Made by a program: the position numbers and the translations under genes
Shown: piece after piece, positions 30,938-39,285 of the stretch
How positions within the stretch are numbered: position 1 is the first letter of the stretch
Layout: every line of letters begins with the position of its first letter
Notes under the pieces: model-generated
Told to the model about the DNA's origin: nothing
The model's input: only the letters and a program-made list of their open reading frames with translations
Databases searched by the model: none
Virus record (IMG/VR): IMGVR_UViG_3300033816_000049
Coordinates: 1 to 39,941 of that record
Direction: 5' to 3' (one strand)
Origin: a virus
Length of the DNA stretch: 39,941 bases

Positions 30938-30963
30938 AAAAAAGCCCCAGCGCAAGCCGGGGC
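30938..30963 (-). terminator. intrinsic terminator after the major tail protein gene
   Basis: Read leftward: GCCCCGGC-ttgc-GCTGGGGC followed by TTTTTT. The stem is 8 bp with one mismatch and the T-run is six long (AAAAAA at 30938-30943 on the + strand). It lies between the major tail protein stop (30973) and the chaperone start (30905). It would reduce transcription into the chaperone and tape measure genes relative to the abundant tube protein. Confidence 0.85.
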
Positions 30964-30972
30964 AATTTGCTA

Positions 30973-31731
30973 TCAGGCGCTGGTGCTGAAGTCAAACGTC
31001 GGGACACCGCTAGGACGGAAGGTGATCTCCACCATCTGCGCATCGTCGGGGTTGATGTTCAAGCTGGCGCTCAGCAGTACGGCATCCATTGCGATGCTGC
31101 GGCTAAGGGCTTCAGTGCCTTGCTTGTCGGTGTATAGCTTGAAGCCGCAACCAACCTGCTGCCGCTGAAGCACATCTTCCACCATCCGGTTGGACAGTGC
31201 CGCATCTTCGTTGGTGACGTAAACGCTGGCGGTACCACTGCCATCGGCAAAGCCAGGGATGTAGGCACGGAACGGTGCATACTGACCAGCGGTTTGACCG
31301 ATGGTGGTTACGTCGATTTCAGCGCGGCTGATTTCAAACGACCATGACTGCACCTGCCCAACGGCGGCGTAGTCGGCGTAGTACACCTCAAACTCGTTAG
31401 GTGCTACAGCAGTGCCGTCATCAGTGATGGCAAGGATGGTGCCACCAGCAGAGGTTGAAACCGTCAGCGCACCAGTGGCGGCGGTGTAACTGAGGACGTA
31501 GTAAGTGGTGGCTGCATCGATGGGCGAGGGCAGCGTGCCAGTGCCAGAGCCGCCGGTCTGGCTGTTGATGACGCGGAATTTAACGGGGTCGCCAGCTTTG
31601 AAATTCAGGTATGGCTGCACCGTGATGACATCAGTGCTGGCATTCACGCCAGTTTCGGGGAAGTTGCCGTTAGTGCCGGCAGGTTTGTAGAAGAGAGCGC
31701 CGGACGTACCGGACAAGACAGTGACGGCCAT
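30973..31731 (-). CDS. major tail protein
   Basis: A 252-residue beta-rich protein at the lambda V position. The central part holds FKAGDPVKFRVINSQTGGSG and a typical Ig-like loop region (ITDDGTAVAPNEFEVYYADY). The C-terminal half carries SWSFEISRAEIDVTTIGQTA and PFRAYIPGFADGSGTASVYV, followed by DDAQMVEITFRPSG, a pattern seen in siphovirus tube proteins. It should polymerise as hexamer rings. A strong terminator directly follows. Confidence 0.85.
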   Translation of the reverse strand: MAVTVLSGTSGALFYKPAGTNGNFPETGVNASTDVITVQPYLNFKAGDPVKFRVINSQTGGSGTGTLPSPIDAATTYYVLSYTAATGALTVSTSAGGTILAITDDGTAVAPNEFEVYYADYAAVGQVQSWSFEISRAEIDVTTIGQTAGQYAPFRAYIPGFADGSGTASVYVTNEDAALSNRMVEDVLQRQQVGCGFKLYTDKQGTEALSRSIAMDAVLLSASLNINPDDAQMVEITFRPSGVPTFDFSTSA

Positions 31732-31764
31732 TGTTGTGAACGGTAGTGGCTTGAATCAGTGTAC

Positions 31765-32172
31765 CTAGTCTAGGTACGCTTCAAACGTTGCTGTAAGTTG
31801 CGTTTGGTAATACGGCTGCGGTGCTGCAGGTGTTACCTGAGCTGGCCCTGATGCCGGATCAAAGATGATGCTAGAAAACTTGGCGCGATCAAATAAATCC
31901 TTGACGCGCTCGGCAATGGTGAAATTAGCCGCTGCGCCAACGCCAATGGGCGTAAACACATTGACCACTAGGGTGCCGTTTTGCCGGTTGAAGCTGGTAA
32001 GCGTTGCATAGGCATTGTCACCAAAGCGGATGAACACCTGAATCCATGGCGTGTTGTTAGGTGGCGTGAATGGGACGTTCTGATAGCTGACGGGATAGGC
32101 TGGCGATAGCGCCATCTGCGTGGCGATGCGACCTTCAATGGCGCTGCGCACGTCGTTATAGGTGCTGCTCAT
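31765..32172 (-). CDS. tail terminator protein, lambda U-like
   Basis: A 135-residue protein starting MSSTYNDVRSAIEGRIATQM, with PAYPVSYQNVPFTPPNNTPW and IQVFIRFGDNAYATL, then a C-terminal YYQTQLTATFEAYLD. The layout matches tail terminators that cap the tube and set its end. I chose the ATG at 32172 because it overlaps the upstream stop (ATGA); the frame remains open to 32268. It lies between the Z-like and major tail protein genes, as in lambda. Confidence 0.78.
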   Translation of the reverse strand: MSSTYNDVRSAIEGRIATQMALSPAYPVSYQNVPFTPPNNTPWIQVFIRFGDNAYATLTSFNRQNGTLVVNVFTPIGVGAAANFTIAERVKDLFDRAKFSSIIFDPASGPAQVTPAAPQPYYQTQLTATFEAYLD

Positions 32173-32636
32173 GATTCCCTGCCGATGCGTGCTGCTGCAA
32201 TTCTGACGCGGCCCTGCACATCCTTGGCAACACCCTGCACCCATCCTGCAGGTGCCTGTTTGGACCAAGCTCGCCCGTCTTTAGTAGAGGCAGTTGCCAG
32301 CCGCTCGGCATACGGCAGGTTGTTGTGGACTGAGTAAACGTTACCGATGCGCTCTTGACCAGCTTGGTAGCCAATGGTGATACGGCGCTCAAGGCTTGGA
32401 TCTTTAGGAGGTTTTGTAGCGTCTCGGTATTGGCCGGTAGCAGGCTGTTGCTCGCCTCCGTCATATGAGCCGGCAGTGTTTTCGCCTGTAGCCCAACTAG
32501 CGCGGAATCTGCCAGTATCAACAGGGCTTGCCATTTTTAGTAGCAGCTCAGTCTCAAGCACGGCAGACCGCAGCAACTTCTCCATCTGGTCCTCGCAGTA
32601 CCTGCCAATATCACCAACGCGGATGGTGCGTGCCAT
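32169..32636 (-). CDS. neck / tail completion protein (HK97 gp10 / lambda Z-like)
   Basis: A 155-residue protein with the family markers ASPVDTGRFRASW (36-48) and NVYSVHNNLPYAERLA (about 99-114), plus WVQGVAKDVQGRVRIAAAR near the end. These proteins contribute to the head-tail neck or complete the tail. It overlaps the downstream tail terminator start by 4 nt and the upstream connector gene by 1 nt. Confidence 0.84.
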   Translation of the reverse strand: MARTIRVGDIGRYCEDQMEKLLRSAVLETELLLKMASPVDTGRFRASWATGENTAGSYDGGEQQPATGQYRDATKPPKDPSLERRITIGYQAGQERIGNVYSVHNNLPYAERLATASTKDGRAWSKQAPAGWVQGVAKDVQGRVRIAAARIGRES

Positions 32637-32992
32637 CAGTCCCTCAAGATCAGCTCGTAGGTAATTGGTTCGTTGTCCTGCTCAATAGTCCGCACCTCAA
32701 TCACCTGCAACGTGCGGTTGCTGATGATGACACGATCAGCAGTTGTTGGCACCGCTGCGGTATCTGCTGCTGCAATGATCAGCCGCTTATCGCCAGCTTG
32801 GATCAGGTCATTCACCTCACGCAATGCCACATTTTCCAACACACCACGCAATGCGGTATCGCTGGTGGTTTCGCTGACGGTGCCAGTAGTTGGGTTGTAG
32901 ATGCCAGGCGTGACGCGGCGTAATGTTGCAACACCGCCAAACTTTGCCATCAACTTGCTGGCAACCTTGCGTAGTGGAACGGCTAGTGTCAC
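32636..32992 (-). CDS. head-tail connector (stopper-like) protein
   Basis: A 118-residue protein at the lambda FII/SPP1 gp16 position. It contains KFGGVATLRRVTPGIYNPTT and RGVLENVALREVNDLIQAGD, then RVIISNRTLQVIEVRTIEQD. The (V)TLRR...Y(N)P.TG...RG(V)L(x)N pattern is typical of head closure proteins that seal the portal after packaging. It overlaps both neighbours by 1-4 nt. Confidence 0.75.
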   Translation of the reverse strand: MTLAVPLRKVASKLMAKFGGVATLRRVTPGIYNPTTGTVSETTSDTALRGVLENVALREVNDLIQAGDKRLIIAAADTAAVPTTADRVIISNRTLQVIEVRTIEQDNEPITYELILRD

Positions 32993-33519
32993 GCGAACAC
33001 CTCGCTGGCAACAATCCTGCCGCGACTAAAGGCAATGTCAACGTTGCTGCTGTGGTTGGCGATGAACAGTGCTACTTCATCGTTAGCGGCCATGCTGATC
33101 ATCCAGTTGGTGACCAACTTGGCTTCCTCGTTGCCCGAGCCGGTGAAGGCGCGGCATTCGGTTTGATCTATGGCGGTGCCATTTTTGGCCAGCTTGATAC
33201 CGAGCACTTTGTTGTTGCCGCTGACGGTCTTGGCGTCGATGCTGCCGTAGATCTGCATCAGCTTGGTGGCGCCGCTGGTGTTCTTCACCGCAAATGCGTT
33301 GGTGGTGCCGAGCGTCATGCCGCTTGCGGTGGCGGTGTCAAAGGTGGCGGTTAAGCCGGTGGAGACGTACACGCCCTGCGTAACTATGTCAATGGTGCCG
33401 CTATCCATCTTGCTGGCCTGACCGCGCACCATTAGAGCAGCAGCACCAGATGGGCCTGCAGGACCGGGCGTTGCAACAGTGACTGTATTGGTAGTTTCGT
33501 TAACGGTTACGGTTGTCAT
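32989..33519 (-). CDS. virion structural protein with collagen-like Gly-Pro start
   Basis: A 176-residue protein. The first 15 residues (MTTVTVNETTNTVTVATPG) are followed by a short collagen-like stretch (PGPAGPSGAA) and a beta-sandwich-like C-terminal domain (SGTIDIVTQGVYVSTGL, AVKNTSGATKLMQIYGSIDA, NWMISMAANDEVALFIANHS) reminiscent of C1q/TNF-like trimer folds. I infer a head fibre or decoration-type protein; no specific family is recognised. It lies between the connector and another structural protein. Confidence 0.65.
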   Translation of the reverse strand: MTTVTVNETTNTVTVATPGPAGPSGAAALMVRGQASKMDSGTIDIVTQGVYVSTGLTATFDTATASGMTLGTTNAFAVKNTSGATKLMQIYGSIDAKTVSGNNKVLGIKLAKNGTAIDQTECRAFTGSGNEEAKLVTNWMISMAANDEVALFIANHSSNVDIAFSRGRIVASEVFA

Positions 33520-33857
33520 GGTGCTGTATAACCCTCGGATACGTACACGATACCTTCAAGGTAGTAGTTGCGTAACCCGCTGGAATCTTCTAGCAGCACG
33601 TCGTAATACGCCTCATCTGGAAACGCAGCAGTTTGCGTATCGGTCAATGCAATGCTGATGGTGCCTGTAGCGCGGTTCGTGTAAGTAACGGCAAAGTCAG
33701 CGTATTTAGTGGTGCGGCCTGCATTCCAGACCTGCGCGTAGGCGGTCCAACCGGTGAGGTTGATGGCAGCACCAGTACTGTCTTTGAACTGCAGCGACAG
33801 GTCGTAATCAGCCCGTCGCTGCACGGTGATATTGTGCTGGCCAGGTTGAACGCTCAT
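33516..33857 (-). CDS. virion structural protein, Ig/BppU-like N-domain
   Basis: A 113-residue beta-rich protein. It contains NITVQRRADYDLSLQFKDST, GAAINLTGWTAYAQVWN, and FPDEAYYDVLLEDSSGLRNY, then LEGIVYVSEGY. This strand order resembles baseplate/BppU-type N-terminal domains that attach fibres. It overlaps the collagen-like gene by 4 nt, suggesting joint function in a fibre or decoration complex. Confidence 0.68.
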   Translation of the reverse strand: MSVQPGQHNITVQRRADYDLSLQFKDSTGAAINLTGWTAYAQVWNAGRTTKYADFAVTYTNRATGTISIALTDTQTAAFPDEAYYDVLLEDSSGLRNYYLEGIVYVSEGYTAP

Positions 33858-33870
33858 GCAGCAATTCTAA

Positions 33871-34752
33871 TCACAGCACCGGCACGACGTATTCCGTTGT
33901 CGTCCCTGCGTAGTGCTTCCACACCACTTCATTTGAATTGCCAGCCCAGGCGGAAACTTGAGCAACAGGGATACCAGCTTCTAGCCAGCGGCTGATTGCC
34001 ACATGGCGCAGGTCGTACGGGCGGTATCGGGCTTTGACCAAGCCCGCGCTGTGCAGCTCATCCACCCGCTTACGGAAGAAGCTTTGGAAGGCGTAGCGAT
34101 TCCAAGGGAAGATGTACCGCCCTTCACGCGGCTGGGCTTCAATCAGCTCCTTAGCTCTGGCGTTAAGCGGCACCCACCTTTGCTTGTTGGTTTTGGTGCT
34201 GTCCTTGTGGCCATGGGTGAGGGTGTAGTTGCTGTGGACCAGGATGCGGCTGCCATCAAGATCGTCCCAGCTCAGGGCCCGAACCTCTCCGGTGCGCATT
34301 GCGGTCTGGAGCATCACCTCGGCAAAGCTGGCCCAGTTGACTGCAGAGTGGTGGCGCTTGGATTCGAGTGCGATCAGCACCAGCGGGATCTCATCGCGGG
34401 GAATCACAGTGACTTCGTGATCCTGCTGCGGCGCCTTGGGCACGCGGAAGTTGGCAACTGGGTTGCGCTCCAGTAGGCCAACATCCTCGGTTGCAGCCCA
34501 GCGGTACATCGAGCGCACGAACATGGTCACGCGGCGGGCAGACTTGACCGGCTGCTGGCTAAGTACCCAAAGCAGCACCTGCCGGCCTTGACTGAGGTCT
34601 TGCACTGGACAGCGGCCCAGCCATTTAGTGACTTGGGCGTAGTCGGTGCAGAGGCTGGTGGGCGAGAGCGAAATGCTGCGCTCTTGCAGGAACATGCCCC
34701 ACGCATCGTGGAGCGTAGGCAGGGCAGGGCCTGCCGCATAAGCTTGCGTCAT
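33871..34752 (-). CDS. int: tyrosine recombinase, phage integrase
   Basis: A 293-residue site-specific recombinase. A core-binding N-domain (TLHDAWGMFLQERSISLSPT) precedes the catalytic domain with R153 in TAMRTGEVRAL, K187 in STKTNKQRWVPL, R249 in YDLRHVAISRW and the nucleophile Y281 in WKHYAGTT. The usual His of the HxxR box is Tyr (Y246) and the usual second His/Trp of the GH(S) motif is Asn (N272). The former change is, as far as I recall, seen in other cyanobacterial integrases. It mediates attP/attB recombination. It sits inside the late structural region. Confidence 0.9.
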   Translation of the reverse strand: MTQAYAAGPALPTLHDAWGMFLQERSISLSPTSLCTDYAQVTKWLGRCPVQDLSQGRQVLLWVLSQQPVKSARRVTMFVRSMYRWAATEDVGLLERNPVANFRVPKAPQQDHEVTVIPRDEIPLVLIALESKRHHSAVNWASFAEVMLQTAMRTGEVRALSWDDLDGSRILVHSNYTLTHGHKDSTKTNKQRWVPLNARAKELIEAQPREGRYIFPWNRYAFQSFFRKRVDELHSAGLVKARYRPYDLRHVAISRWLEAGIPVAQVSAWAGNSNEVVWKHYAGTTTEYVVPVL

Positions 34753-34863
34753 TGGGTCCAGTAACAGTGGATCTGGTCACGGGTCAGGCAGTTGACGCTG
34801 CGCTGGCCCACCCCACTAATAGCACAGAAAGCGCTGACAAGTCGGGGACACTACGAGGGTTGC
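34753..34863. other. 111-bp gap upstream of int, candidate attP region
   Basis: The only sizeable non-coding stretch near the integrase, since its 3' side has just 13 bp. No tRNA 3' end, intrinsic terminator or clear promoter pair can be recognised. An attP core or integrase arm sites could lie here, but this rests only on proximity. Confidence 0.25.
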
Positions 34864-35553
34864 TCAAATATCTGGGAACGGTGCAGTGGGTGGGGTGAAG
34901 TTAGCCGTGTAACGGGCGACGCCAAGAGTGATGCGAAAATCGTCTAAAAATCCGTTATAGTTATTACCTGCTGGCAACCCAGCAATATCTGGATAAGTAC
35001 CTATTAAAAAATTAGTAGTGCTTGCCGAAATAGATTGAGCACTTGTAGCTGAATTAACAAGAACACCGTTGATAAAGAGTCGAAAAGTTGAACCATCTTT
35101 ACTTACTGCTAAGTGTTGCCATTGGCTGACCACAAGCCCAGAAGCACTTACCAGAGCCAGTCCAACATTAAAGGGCGCCCAGTAAAATTCCAAGTTAGTG
35201 TTGCTTTGAGCCAAGATAAGTTGTTCGTTTTTCCAGTTTCCTGCTAGTACGCGAAACCCGGATACACTGTTAAAATAGGCCCAAGTTTCAATAGTAAATT
35301 TATCTAATTGAAAATTTATAATTGGGCAATTAAGTCGGTCGCCAGTACCATCAAATACAATCGAACTTCCGCCAAATTTTGACTGTGCCGTACTAATTTT
35401 TGCATCTGCAACTGGAGTAACAGTCTTAGGGCTTGGGCTGCTATCCGTAATCGTCGTAGACCCGTTAGCCCCATCCCCATGAAGCAGCAGGCTGACCTGG
35501 CTCCGGTAAAGATCCACGGGGTTCTTCTCGGACCCTGTAATAACCCAACTCAT
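34864..35553 (-). CDS. LamG-type lectin-fold fibre protein
   Basis: A 229-residue protein with a concanavalin A-like (LamG/Laminin_G_3) domain over about 20-225. Markers: SLLLHGDGANGSTTITDSS, FGGSSIVFDGTGDRL, FTIETWAYF, WQHLAVSKDGSTFRLFINGV and the hallmark NGFLDDFRITLGVARYTANF. Such domains are abundant in cyanophage fibres and bind glycans, likely for host surface recognition. The N-terminus (MSWVITGSEKNPVDLYRSQV) may attach it to the virion. Confidence 0.85.
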   Translation of the reverse strand: MSWVITGSEKNPVDLYRSQVSLLLHGDGANGSTTITDSSPSPKTVTPVADAKISTAQSKFGGSSIVFDGTGDRLNCPIINFQLDKFTIETWAYFNSVSGFRVLAGNWKNEQLILAQSNTNLEFYWAPFNVGLALVSASGLVVSQWQHLAVSKDGSTFRLFINGVLVNSATSAQSISASTTNFLIGTYPDIAGLPAGNNYNGFLDDFRITLGVARYTANFTPPTAPFPDI

Positions 35554-35605
35554 GGCACCATCCTCCAGGGGTGATTAGTGGCAGTGGTTTCGATGTGGGT
35601 CATGG

Positions 35606-36427
35606 TTAGTAGATGGCGTAGTGGGCGTTGATGTTGGAATTGATTCCAGCACGATTAGCCGCTTGGCTTGAGGGGTAAATGATAAATTCCCTTAGGGACA
35701 TAGATGAATAATCAGTCGCACCAACTCCACGTCCAATTCGCAAAGGTTCATTGCTAACCAAGTAGCTACCTCCAACATTAACAGTTGAAGTGCTACTATT
35801 GAGCCCGAAGGTAGAACTTGATCCAGACCAGGTCAAAAAGCTTAGTATGTTATTTGTAGAGCTAGAACTTGAATCGTAAACGCTACCTGCAAAAGCAGCC
35901 AAATTTCCTGAGTTGCCAATCCAATAAAGTACGGCACCAGCAGAAGGGGACCTGAATATATTTTGATCTGTACTACTGCCACTGTTTCGCTTTGTGGCGA
36001 TAACAGTAGTGAACGGTTGGTTAATGGTTGTGTTGTTGACTTGCAGCAAAAAATCATCGCTTCCATCAAATCGCATTACCGGTTTGGATGCTTCCAGGAT
36101 TAAGCTACCAGCAGACACAATCTGAGGCTGGCTAGCGCTCGTTGCTTGACCAGCATTATTTGCGTTGCCGCTTTGGTCGTACAAAGTACGCACAAAACCA
36201 TCACCGGCTCCACAGAACGTAGTCAGGGTGCCATCGGTTACTTGCGTGGTAGTGAAGTCCTGTTCAGTGTTATCAGAACTACGCCTTACACGAACAACAG
36301 CTCCTCCATAATTAGCTGACAATTGGCGCAGGCTGTAAGCAGCGGCAGCCCCACCGTAAGCATCCAGGAGCCCAGTGGTCACGCCGTCCTTCTTAAGCAC
36401 CACCTTTCCAGGCATGTAGATCGGCAT
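35606..36427 (-). CDS. fibre protein with arabinofuranosidase-like lectin fold
   Basis: A 273-residue protein. GAAAAYSLRQLSANYGGAVV, with RVRRSSDNTEQDF and TLYDQSGNANNAGQATSA, matches the alpha-L-arabinofuranosidase B catalytic-like fold (PF09206) seen in many phage tail proteins. The conserved FDGSDDFL and the late LREFIIYPSSQ fit a LamG-like sandwich. Whether it cuts sugars or only binds them cannot be decided. It is probably part of the fibre set. Confidence 0.75.
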   Translation of the reverse strand: MPIYMPGKVVLKKDGVTTGLLDAYGGAAAAYSLRQLSANYGGAVVRVRRSSDNTEQDFTTTQVTDGTLTTFCGAGDGFVRTLYDQSGNANNAGQATSASQPQIVSAGSLILEASKPVMRFDGSDDFLLQVNNTTINQPFTTVIATKRNSGSSTDQNIFRSPSAGAVLYWIGNSGNLAAFAGSVYDSSSSSTNNILSFLTWSGSSSTFGLNSSTSTVNVGGSYLVSNEPLRIGRGVGATDYSSMSLREFIIYPSSQAANRAGINSNINAHYAIY

Positions 36428-37002
36428 CAGACCACCTCCGTTTTACGTTGCAGATCGGCAATAGACCGTCTTCCGGTGCCATTGCGGATCCTGGAAATTG
36501 TTGTCTTAGCTACGCCATATTTACAGGCAAGTTCTTTTGTCTTTATGTCGCTGCTCACAATAAACTCAACGTCTCTGTCTAGCAGTTTACAGTTCCCATG
36601 CTTTTCGCCGTAGGCAACTGTAGCCTGCCAGATTCGATCAGCGTTATTCTCCCCTGGGGTCCCCCAGCGCAGGTTTTCCAGGTAATTATTTTTGCTGTTT
36701 CCGTCTAAATGCCTGCATTCGCATCCATCGGGTCGAGCACCGCAGAATGCAAGCAAAACAGCGTGGTGAACCTTCATGAAAACTTTCTTTCTGCCGGGTG
36801 CGGACAAAAGCACTCCCAGGTAACCATCTTGGTCATTGGTAGCTGAACGCACTTTTCCTTTGTAATTTGCCTTGGTACCATTGTTTTTGTAAACAATTCT
36901 ATCCACGCTTCTGATTGCCCCAAGATTTGAGACTTCGTAAAAGGATTCCCATCCTGGAATGAATTTCCATTCCTCCTTCTGGCTTGCCATTGCGAGGCTC
37001 AT
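36427..37002 (-). CDS. NUMOD4-HNH homing endonuclease
   Basis: A 191-residue protein. NUMOD4 motif EEWKFIPGWESFYEVSNLGA, then HNH core VHHAVLLAFCGARPDGCECR and HLDGNSKNNYLENLRWGTPG, then a C-terminal helix-turn-helix (LDRDVEFIVSSDIKTKELAC, YGVAKTTISRIRNG). I chose the ATG at 37002 because GAGGTG lies at a good Shine-Dalgarno distance; the frame reaches a GTG at 37011. A freestanding homing endonuclease inserted between fibre genes, its stop overlapping the next ATG by one base. Confidence 0.88.
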   Translation of the reverse strand: MSLAMASQKEEWKFIPGWESFYEVSNLGAIRSVDRIVYKNNGTKANYKGKVRSATNDQDGYLGVLLSAPGRKKVFMKVHHAVLLAFCGARPDGCECRHLDGNSKNNYLENLRWGTPGENNADRIWQATVAYGEKHGNCKLLDRDVEFIVSSDIKTKELACKYGVAKTTISRIRNGTGRRSIADLQRKTEVV

Positions 37003-37033
37003 GGCTGACACCTCGTAGTGTTATAGGTTTCGG

Positions 37034-37792
37034 TCATGGTATTGCTACTCCAAATGCGGTGATGAGTGCTGACACGCGGGCGTCAAGTAGGGCGAGGTCT
37101 AGGGATTCGCCGATGCTGTAGAAGGCAAAGCGGGCGTTGGTTGGGACTTGTATTGTGCCACTGTTGTTCACCGCGAAGACTGCCATAGATACGCTTCCTG
37201 ATGCACTAGATGCAGCCGTAGCCGTAACGCTTGTATTGTTGTTGCGCACCAAGTACGAAGCGCCAGAACTCCTGCTAACACCAACTAAGCTGGGCGCTGC
37301 TGGTGTAATAGAAAAGCTCGTGCCGCCAGAGTTTAGGCGTACACTGTCTGAATTTATTCTTTTGCCAAAGTTGGTTGAGCCCCCGATGTAACCAGTCGCA
37401 GCACTGCCAGCAGTGGCTGCAAAAACAGTCAAGTGACAATTATCTTGCGGATCTGCATCGCTTAGTCTTCCACTGCTTAGATACTTTGTACTTGCGTCGC
37501 CCACTAGGCCCGTCTTCCGGTTGTAATCACCAGAGACAAAATTGAAATTCGTAGGAGCCGTCCCAGCAAGCGGAACCAAAGCACCACTCAGCGTCCTAGC
37601 CCCAGCAAGGATGCAGCTCGCCTTAATGGCTGACCATGTGCCGTCCAGCTTGCAGCCGACCACAAAGTCGTTGATGGCTTTGCCGACACCGAACTCCAAC
37701 AGTTGACCATCAGCCGCTTCCACCGCATTGACGTATGCAATGGCGTCGGCATCAGTCATACCGTTGAAGCCCGGCTTGACGATCAGCGTCAT
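37034..37792 (-). CDS. fibre-associated structural protein
   Basis: A 252-residue protein. It opens MTLIVKPGFNGMTDADAIAY with AVEAADGQLLEFGVGKAIND, then has a beta-rich, Ser/Thr/Gly-rich remainder (GYIGGSTNFGKRINSDSVRL, SLVGVSRSSGASYLVRNN) and FAFYSIGESLDLALLDARVS near the end. The late section, with a YSIGESLDLALLDARV-type closing helix, is common in phage lectin-like fibres. Probably part of the adsorption apparatus. It overlaps the 87-residue gene by 4 nt. Confidence 0.65.
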   Translation of the reverse strand: MTLIVKPGFNGMTDADAIAYVNAVEAADGQLLEFGVGKAINDFVVGCKLDGTWSAIKASCILAGARTLSGALVPLAGTAPTNFNFVSGDYNRKTGLVGDASTKYLSSGRLSDADPQDNCHLTVFAATAGSAATGYIGGSTNFGKRINSDSVRLNSGGTSFSITPAAPSLVGVSRSSGASYLVRNNNTSVTATAASSASGSVSMAVFAVNNSGTIQVPTNARFAFYSIGESLDLALLDARVSALITAFGVAIP

Positions 37793-38052
37793 ACTTCCTC
37801 CTTAACAACCGGCGGAGTAGTGTCGTTGTCTAGTGGGGGAACGGGTGCCACATAAGGGGTGCCATCAGCATTGAACTGGGGCGCGATGGGGCCGGTGTAA
37901 TAGGGGCCGACCTTGAGGTCTTGGCAGACTTTAGTTGCCATGCTGGTGGCGTATTCCTCCACCACTTCCTCAGGGGTCTTACCCTCCAGGGAAGCCGTGG
38001 CGATGATGCCAGGGGCCAGGGTGTCGTCGATGTCGATTGTGAATTGAGCCAT
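37789..38052 (-). CDS. small acidic hypothetical protein in the fibre cassette
   Basis: An 87-residue protein starting MAQFTIDIDDTLAPGIIATA, with an EGKTPEEVVEEYATSMATKV helix and a Pro/Asp-rich C-terminal tail (VAPVPPLDNDTTPPVVKEEV). Position suggests a fibre-associated or assembly role. No family recognised. Confidence 0.6.
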   Translation of the reverse strand: MAQFTIDIDDTLAPGIIATASLEGKTPEEVVEEYATSMATKVCQDLKVGPYYTGPIAPQFNADGTPYVAPVPPLDNDTTPPVVKEEV

Positions 38053-38074
38053 GATGGTTACCTAAGGGGAAAAA

Positions 38075-39280
38075 TTAGATGCCAATGACGCGCCAGTTGG
38101 CGCCGTTGTACCAAACGAGAGCAGCGGCAGCGCCACCACCCACGACGGTTACGCCCACGGCAGGGGCAGTTGCGTCAGTGACGCGAGTAAGCATTCCAAC
38201 CACCGGAGCAGCAGGCAGACCAGCAACAGTGCTGGATACAACCACCTCAGCCACGCTGTTGACTTTGACGGTGCCGGTGCCAGCAGCAGTCAGGTTGAGC
38301 GGGATGTTGTCAGCGCCGGTTCCAGCAGTCTCGGCGGCAAGGGTGACTGCAGTGCTGGTGCTGCTCAGCGCAGCGCGGACGTAGTTGCTGGCATCCGTAA
38401 ATGTGCCGTAGACGCGGAAGGTTTGGGCGTTGGTGGTGCGCCTCTGGGCAAGAGTGTTAGCGGCGTCGCGGATAATAGTAAGATCGCTGCCCAATACGTC
38501 TGGGGCGCCAGACGACCAACTAAGACCAGTGCCAGAGTTTAGGGCGAGGTTAGTGGTTCCAAGGCTATAAATAACGGTAGTGCCATCCGCTATTTCAAAT
38601 AGAGTGCCGAATCTAAAGAAAATTCCAGCGCTAGCTCCTCCGCTAAATTTAATAGCAGGTGCAGTTTTAGATCCGTCCGCAAGTGTCAGTTGGCCAGCAG
38701 AGTTCACAGCGGCCCTGCTCGTCCCATTCACCTGCAGATCCAGCAGGTTCCCAGCAAACCCAGACGCCGCATTAACACCAAGACCCGTGCCACTGGTGCT
38801 CCACGCAGTCGAAGTCGTCCCTGCGGGCTCGATCAGAACCTGAGGCTTGGTTGTGGTGGACGTACCACCCGTAAACCAAGTGCCGGTGACGTCCAGCGGT
38901 GGGGTGCTGGCTGCTCCGTTAAGGGCAAGCGTCACGTCACCAGTTGCGCCAACGACGCTGCTAGGGACACCAGCATTAGCGCCAGCGTTGTTGTAGACCA
39001 GTTGCCCACTAGAGCCTGCAACTAGTCCGACGGTGCCAGTGGCGTCAGGGAAGCTGATCGTGCGGTTCGCCGTGGGCGTGACGACCTGGAGCGTGGTCGT
39101 GAAGCTCCCGCCGTCGTTCAGGTTGATGTCCCCGCCCAGGGTGACCTGGTTGGTGGTCTTGTTGTACGTGAAATCCGCGTCACCACCGAACGCACCGTTG
39201 TCGTTGAACTGGACCTGAGTGTTCCCAGCTTGGCCACCAGCGGCGTTAGCGCCACCTGAGCCACCAATGAGCCGTTTCAT
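38075..39280 (-). CDS. tail fibre protein
   Basis: A 401-residue beta-rich protein. Markers: GGQAGNTQVQFNDNGAFGGD, FTYNKTTNQVTLGGDINLND, then repeated Ala/Thr/Gly-rich strands, and an end with WYNGANWRVIGI. The NTQVQFNDNGAFGGD...FTYNxTTNxVTLGG motif is a well-known fibre shaft pattern shared by many phage fibres. The Thr/Ala-rich trimeric beta-helix character fits host recognition. Confidence 0.8.
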   Translation of the reverse strand: MKRLIGGSGGANAAGGQAGNTQVQFNDNGAFGGDADFTYNKTTNQVTLGGDINLNDGGSFTTTLQVVTPTANRTISFPDATGTVGLVAGSSGQLVYNNAGANAGVPSSVVGATGDVTLALNGAASTPPLDVTGTWFTGGTSTTTKPQVLIEPAGTTSTAWSTSGTGLGVNAASGFAGNLLDLQVNGTSRAAVNSAGQLTLADGSKTAPAIKFSGGASAGIFFRFGTLFEIADGTTVIYSLGTTNLALNSGTGLSWSSGAPDVLGSDLTIIRDAANTLAQRRTTNAQTFRVYGTFTDASNYVRAALSSTSTAVTLAAETAGTGADNIPLNLTAAGTGTVKVNSVAEVVVSSTVAGLPAAPVVGMLTRVTDATAPAVGVTVVGGGAAAALVWYNGANWRVIGI

Positions 39281-39285
39281 GGGTC

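Noticed and set aside
34753-34863. tRNA or tRNA fragment near the integrase
   Set aside because: No cloverleaf arms or T-loop consensus could be found on either strand here or elsewhere in the window.
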